DNA of 64,000 bases from Mercenaria mercenaria (taxonomy: Eukaryota; Mollusca; Bivalvia; Venerida; Veneridae). The position numbers and the translations under genes were made by a program. This document shows, piece after piece, positions 58,352 through 64,000 of the stretch; the first letter of the stretch is position 1; each line of letters opens with the position of its first letter. Where the stretch lies: positions 83,595,972 to 83,659,971 of the forward strand of contig NC_069364.1 in NCBI RefSeq assembly GCF_021730395.1. Reading direction: 5' to 3'. The notes under the pieces were generated by a model, which saw only the letters and a program-made list of their open reading frames with translations, was not told the origin of the DNA and searched no databases.

Positions 58352-58425
58352 GTGCATTAATATCAAGATAAAACATACTCTTACCTGTGTAAAAATAGCT
58401 ATACAATCCTTAGTCTGTAAACAAT
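58352..58425. repeat. Repeat pair with 60500-60570
   Basis: 'attaatatcaagataaaaca' and 'tactcttacctgtgtaa', 'atagctatacaatcctta' recur at 60508-60568 with small differences, in the same orientation. Possibly ends of a shared element, since LINE-like sequence lies beside the second copy. Confidence 0.5.
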
Positions 58426-58446
58426 TTCTTCTCACTGACATTACTA

Positions 58447-58915
58447 CTCGTTTAAATGGGTTAACACGGTCGATGTATTATAAAATAGACAGTCCCGGTT
58501 TATAGGTTGGTCAGGGCTAAGGATATGTATTGTATTTTGCCATCGAAATATTTCTATAAAATGCTTCTTGTCCTTCAGTTTGGAACCGTCCATGTTTACA
58601 AACACGTTTGTTTATTTTATGGACTGTACTAAAAAAACTAATAAACTTTGATAATGTGGCAGTTGAGTACAATAAGTCCAGGGATGTTCAAAGATAATCC
58701 GTCATAGTTCTATTGCAAAGCTTATATTGGATTTGCAGTCCATAAAATGAACAAACGTGTTTGTAAACATAGACGGACCCAAACGGAAGGGGAAGAAGCC
58801 CTTTATAGAAATATTTGGACAGTAAAATACAATACATATCGTAGCCCTGACCAACCTATAAACCGGGCCAGTCTATTTTATAAGTACATCAACACGGTTG
58901 ACCCATTTAAACGAG
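58447..58915. repeat. Large inverted repeat, 180-bp arms
   Basis: Arms 58447-58626 and 58736-58915 are inverted with roughly 85% identity: left 'ctcgtttaaatgggttaaca' against right end 'gttgacccatttaaacgag', and centre-proximal 'acaaacacgtttgtttattt' against 'aaatgaacaaacgtgtttgt'. The spacer is 109 bp. The right arm carries an open frame (58747-59115) with no recognised motif. Confidence 0.8.
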
Positions 58916-59451
58916 CTGTACCTGTATTGGAAAATAAACAGCGTCGATTGGTTGCATGTGATCACATTTCGTATTTACATATTGGTAAGGATTTAAAAAA
59001 GCTTAATATTTATAAAATATTGATCTTAACTGTCGTTTTTTTTTCAGAATTTAATTATTTTAAAAACCGTCGAAAAATTCGTTTTCACACTGGGGACGTA
59101 TTCATTTTAAAATAAGCTTACTACTAGCGTGTGTCAATTTTCCTTCTTTCTTCTTTCAATATAAAATACCTTTGGAGGGTCATGTACTTCAAACCTGGAT
59201 AAAAGTTGTACTCAAAGGGGCAGAAATAAACGAACTTGAGATTGTAGCAGCTAAAACATTAACTTACACGAAATACAATAAATTGTTACGGTTCAACTAA
59301 TTTGAATTTATCCTGGTAACAAGGTATATTTATTTCAATTAATGAAAAAGTTAGATCTTGATTAACTAACTTCAGTTGTCTTACAAAGTGATAAGTAAGA
59401 AATTAAATACAGTTTCAAAAATTAAATAAAGAATAAAATAAAACATATTGG

Positions 59452-59518
59452 TCAGGGAATCGAACTAACGACGAAAATGTACGAAACGGAGCACGTATCC
59501 ACTTGGCCAGCGAGGAAA
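59452..59518 (-). repeat. tRNA-like module
   Basis: On the minus strand tcgctggccaagtggatacg (Ser/Leu-type A-box) is followed by cgttagttcgattccctgac (B-box). Solitary and about 68 bp. Probably a tRNA-derived relic. Confidence 0.5.
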
Positions 59519-59840
59519 TAGAATTCGCATTGGAAACGTATATATATATGGACTTGAAGTTGGTCAATCACATTTTAGCAACATTGATGAATTTTTTCTG
59601 TTTTCATATATTCTGTTATAGATTTATTTAAGGAACAATATTGGAAATGTATATTTAAATTTAATAAAATCTGAAATACTGTTGAAAAACGACAAACAAA
59701 AAATAACAAAATCAGGACAGGTTTGTCTCGTGTTGAAAAAGGGATTGCTCTACTTTAATAGTGTATATAATGTGATTTAACGTTAAGCAAAAACTAATGA
59801 TGATCTTGTTTTATTTACTATTTGAACGCATATATTTTGT

Positions 59841-60290
59841 ATGAAAAGAGTCGAATATGACTATGAAAGGTGCAACAATAACTGGTGCAGTGAGATTAAG
59901 GTTATAATGACCTCTCTCGATCTCTTGAATGTTTACAATAGCAAAGAAATAATTGACCTTCGGGTGGCAGAACAGAGACTGATTGATCTATATAGCCGTC
60001 AGTGGAAAAACACCGTCGGAAATACCCCCAAGTCGAGAACTTATAAACAGTTAAAAGATGTATTCAAAACTGGAGACTTATGTTAAGTTAAATGTGTCAA
60101 AATATGAACGATCAATTGTCGCACAATTCAGATGTGGAATACTCCCACTTCGTATTAAGACAGGAAGGTATACAGGTGAAGCCATCAATGACAGACTTTG
60201 CAAATTTTGTTCAAGCAATAGTGAGAAAATGTGCAAAATATCTTGTTCAAGCATACTTGCATAGACGTAAATCTATTTATTTAAATGTAT
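59841..60290 (+). mobile_element. LINE C-terminal fragment
   Basis: The frames encode AEQRLIDLYSRQWKNTVGN, then YERSIVAQFRCGILPLRIKT, GRYTGEAINDRLCKFCSSNS. These match the RQSAHKLRIETGRY...CDICG region of the LINE at 61181-62890 (minus strand). Only the C-terminal zinc-knuckle-like end survives, with a frame change near 60085. Confidence 0.6.
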
Positions 60291-61180
60291 AAATGATCCC
60301 GTAGGATTTTAATGTATGATTTACCACTACATAATCTTAGTTTAAGTGTTTATGACAAATCCGAAGTACGCACTGCGAATTATAGCAAAAATACTTTGAT
60401 GTAAAAATTATTATTCAGGTCCAAAACATTATCAACCACCTGAATATCAGCAAATGAACAGAAACTACAATTTGTTGGGTACATGGCTGAAATCTTCGAT
60501 ATACATATGCATTGATATCAGGATAAAAATATACTCTTACCTGTGTAATAGCTATAATACAATCCTTATGTCTACCACTATCGGTCAATGTTTAAGTTTA
60601 ATTACGGCCAACCAGCCTTTTCAAACGCAATGGAGCAAAGAAATGCCCCGTGTAGTCTAGACAATCTTTCTACACCACATTCCTAAACTTTATCAGTTTC
60701 AGTTTATTGTTCACTCTTCACAGAATACATGTGATTTAAGGTACATATAATAAGCAAGTATGTATAATACACATTTGTGATACAAAAGTATTAAGTAGTG
60801 TAACTAAACAAATAAATATCTGTCAGTAAACTATAGGTAGCATTTATTTTCAATATGAATATACACATGTATATTTTAAGATTTTAAAGGTTATAAATTG
60901 CCAGGTGGGTTTTTAACGGTTTTCAAAACAGTTGATATGAATCGACTCAAATTGGTCAGTTTTTTAACATCATTCTCAGTCATGATAGTCTTTAATGAGG
61001 TTACATTAACAGGTACCCTTCTTATAAAAGATAAAAAACGTGTTCTATCATCACGAAAATAGGTACAGTTAAATCATAGCATGCGTTAAGGTAGCTGGGT
61101 ACGTTTTTTTTCTCAATAAAATAGGTACATGTATATCAAAGATGTCACATTACAAATTTATAATAAAAATGAAAAAAGAG

Positions 61181-61693
61181 TTACAAAACAGCATACTGAC
61201 TGTTTATCAGAAAGCTATTTATGTTACTTCTTATTTTTAAGTCACAGTTTATAAAACAAGTTAATTTGCTCAAGGTTTGCACATTCTTTGATGAAAACAA
61301 TTCAACAAGTTTAAATACACTAGGACGATCAAAATAATATTGATCAATATATCGTTTTCGAACATTTTTATACTTTTTACATTTCAGAATGAAGTGAAAC
61401 TCATCCTCAATATCATTTGTTCCACAAATGTCACAACGTCTTTCACTTCTTTCAAGTCTATTTTGGCCATATCTCCCAGTTTCAATGCGCAGTTTATGTG
61501 CAGACTGTCTAAACTTGGTCAGCAAATGTCTATACCTCTTATTTGTCACCGTATTAAGGTATTCCTCGTATTCAAAGTCTTGCTTCACATTTTTGTAAAC
61601 AAATAATACACTATTGTTAATTGAACTACTGTTCCAGTTTTGTACAAAAGTATCTATCAACCGTTGCTTAAAATATGGTATAAAAGTGTTCAC
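61181..61693 (-). pseudogene. LINE C-terminal protein segment with CCHC-like motif
   Basis: A 170-codon open frame from the dead LINE. The segment NKRYRHLLTKFRQSAHKLRI and the knuckle CDICGTNDIEDEFHFILKC (C-x2-C, H, C) are family hallmarks. No separate host function is suggested. Confidence 0.7.
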
Positions 61694-62890
61694 ATTTATG
61701 TTTACAAGGTTTTACATTTTGAGCCCAGTTTTGTTTCTCATCATTTAACGTTAGTGCATATATTGTTTTATTACACAATTTTTCGTGTTAAGAACCTTAA
61801 ACCAATATTTAATGGTTCTAATAAAACGGCTTATATGTATAATGGGAAACGGGCAGGTTCACTGTATACTCCGGTGTTACATGTAGAAATTTTAACATTA
61901 AGAACACGTTTACAAAATTTCAAGTGTATTCTCCCAATTTCTTAACACTTTATATAACCCCATACTTCTGCCGAATAATTAAGAATGGACACACAAAATG
62001 AATCAAAAAGACCACACATGGTTTTAGGTGTAAAATCAAAGTTGGTATTGAATAATAAAGTGTTCATTGCTTTAAGCGATTTACCTACTAACATTTGCGT
62101 ATTTAAATCAAAACGCCCGTTTGAGTTAAAAGCTGTGCCAAGATAATCAAAGTTGTCAACGACTTCTAATTGATCTCCGTTATAATGTCCATTGTTCTTT
62201 TCTTTTCAGTCTACCCCGCCGTCTAAATACCATCACTTTAGTTTTGTCAGTGTTCACCTTTAATCCCCATCGTTCATAATATAATGTGTAGAGCTCATAG
62301 AAACTTTGCCGAAGGTCTTCTATAGAATCAGACATCAAAACCATGAAAAAGACGTTTACCACTATTCAAACTATGCTCAATTAGCCCGTGCAAACAAAAC
62401 ATGGCGTCCGTTGTAGAGAAACCCTTTTAAAATCCGAATTTCGAATCAGTAATTATATTGTTGGCCTCACACCAGTCTGTAAGTCTAGTAATTAGTACTG
62501 ATGTAAAAAACTTTGATATTACTGTAAGAAGTGTAATTCCTCTATAATTATCTACGTCATTTTCATCACCTTTTTTAAACAAAGGAATGATTATTCCATC
62601 CATCCAAGCAGACGGAAAATAACCACTTGAAAATATAATGTTAAACAAGTCCACCAAATGTGCAGCAAGAATATCCCCAGCCTCAATGAAATATTCATTA
62701 ATCATGTCATCACTTGAGCCTGCTTGGCGCGCTTTTGGTTTTTAATCGCGCGTTGAACTTCAGCAATTATTATAATAGTGTCTAATTCATCAAAAATAAA
62801 GTCATCCGGCGACCTCTTTTTCACTAAAAAATCTTCACTTTCGTCATCAAACGTAATATTGATCTCGTCTGCCAGAGTTTTAAAATAATT
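61181..62890 (-). mobile_element. LINE with deleted RT core
   Basis: On the minus strand: DEINITFDDESEDFLVKKR (about 62880-62820), then EAGDILAAHLVDLFNIIFSS, GIIIPLFKKGDENDVDNYRG and ITLLTVISKFFTSVLITRL (RT fingers, 62705-62427). Next come LHGLIEHSLNSGKRLF and then, after a loss of the motif A-B-C region, VNTDKTKVMVFRRRG (62240-62200). After a decayed stretch, the C-terminal 170-residue open frame 61693-61181 ends with RIETGRYGQNR and CDICGTNDIEDEFHFILKC, a CCHC-like knuckle. The catalytic YADD box is absent, so the copy is dead. The LINE clade is not assigned; it differs from the CR1/Jockey-like copies above. Confidence 0.75.
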
Positions 62891-64000
62891 AGACTGTTAC
62901 TTGCAGCAGTGGCGTACTGACATAAGAAATAACAGCGTGTAATAGAGGTGCGAATTGTTTGTATCATGAAAAGATATGTGGCAGACAATTGTATGTTCGA
63001 CCCATCAGGTGTGATTTACATTGTAATTAAGCTCAATGGACCATACAGGTTATCGGTGTTCTAGCCATCTAGAGTCGAACAATACACAATATTTGAGAAA
63101 TAAGATCGGGACCGGACGACGAGTTCGAGCGAACGGGAGTATTCGAGCGATCCGGGTTCGAGCATAATGAGACTCGACTATAATATGTTTTATTGGTAAT
63201 TATTTGCAATACATTTTCACCCATTAATTAATAAATTTGTCAATCAAAAAGTGTTTTATTTAACCAATAGTTTTGCTGATAATTATTTGTTACACCTTTT
63301 ATCATACCTTAATATACAAGTTTACAAGTTTATTATATTTCATTCCATTAGGCTAAGAAGCCCATGAGGAAAAACATTGCATGGTAGTAATATGACGAAC
63401 AGTGATATTAACAAATAATATTGAAACTTAATGACAAATGTTCTAAATAGCCGGAGAAGGTTACATGTAATTTTGCTAAATATGCAATTCAAATAACAGA
63501 AGTGGTATCTAAATAGTGTGACAGGAAAGGCCGTACCGGCGACAGTAACCATCAGAACAAATCAACACCCTTTACAATATTTACAAATTTATTTACAAAA
63601 GATGATTATTAACAATGAATAGATATGAAAAGAAAAAAAAACTGATTATACGAAGAAAAAAAAAAGTTCAGTATCTCTAGATACAAAAGTTCTTATAGTT
63701 CCATTCTAATCTGACGTGACACAGTTCTTTAATTTAATTGTGAACTTTAAGTAGCACAAACAAAACATATCTCTAAATTCAGTCCCTTTAAACCGTGAAT
63801 ACGTTGATTCCGTGTTGGCTCTCTATGGTGGTAGGTGATTGCATCCCTGAGCTGACTTCAGAGGATAACAAAAATCAGCGTCTTTGCGGTTTACGGCACA
63901 ACCATGGGATGTAAGCTCTGCGCTGGGAATATCACATCCAGGCGAGTGAAGACAAGTGAACCCCGGGCATTGTACTTCCGGGTTATGACATCACCAGGAA
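62891..64000. other. Unassigned right end of window
   Basis: AT-rich to 63780, with no supported gene. The last 200 bp is GC-richer, and its minus-strand translation has suggestive wording but several stops. It could be a decayed coding repeat, not assigned. Confidence 0.3.

Noticed and set aside
63780-64000. Coding exon at the right edge
   Set aside because: The minus-strand translation has suggestive wording but contains several stops and no splice sites I could trust.

Overview
The window reads as nuclear DNA of a lophotrochozoan animal, most likely a bivalve mollusc. It is AT-rich and gene-poor, the host genes are spliced with GT-AG introns, and most of the length is repeats. The commonest repeats are gene-free elements with internal tandem arrays, a hairpin at each end and a 3' terminus of the form hairpin plus CTAA. 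This resembles the tandem-repeat-bearing Helitron-like elements known from bivalves. No operons, bacterial genes, CRISPR arrays or rRNA were seen.

Host genes. (1) On the minus strand, three exons (9403-9340, 4669-4488, 3259-3145) encode the second RecA-like domain of a Vasa/DDX3-type DEAD-box helicase. (2) On the minus strand, a TRIM-like RING/B-box/coiled-coil gene has exons at 16719-15594, 14803-14675 and 13883-13736. (3) A ninjurin gene lies on the plus strand (28178-29501). (4) A second, divergent ninjurin gene lies on the minus strand (39411-37582), followed by a head-to-tail duplicate copy (about 39720-41870) with a noisy, indel-rich junction. The two ninjurin genes are convergent.

Mobile DNA. 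Ten Helitron-like tandem-repeat elements lie at about 1-872, 1511-2597, 4788-5570, 7936-9098, 9962-11108, 12127-13600, 19981-20999, 21030-21423, 45590-46403 and 51658-53020. There is a 5'-truncated LINE at 5590-7846, and LINE fragments at 23563-25235, 59841-60290 and 61181-62890. Three copies of one tRNA-headed SINE family are at 3430, 18398 and 42928. Several foldback or MITE-like palindromes are present (9506, 14233, 17937, 19402, 25988, 36072, 36983, 43302, 58447). A retroelement fossil fragment lies near 34515. Minisatellites and G/C homopolymers fill much of the rest.

Most unusual region, 46717-50765 (minus strand): a decayed multi-domain locus. It encodes, in order, a 34-residue acidic/Asn-rich tandem repeat, an OTU-type cysteine protease domain and a DDE-transposase-like protein with an SDACTGQN motif. 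Possible upstream 5' exons and a TATA box lie near 50986-51061 and 53863-53973. I think it is a DNA transposon that carries an OTU deubiquitinase. It is the best candidate here for something not well described.

Stretches not listed below (for example 881-1510, 11110-12120, 25236-25985, 26218-28177, 30297-33840, 55000-56000, 60660-61180) are AT-rich and held nothing I could support.
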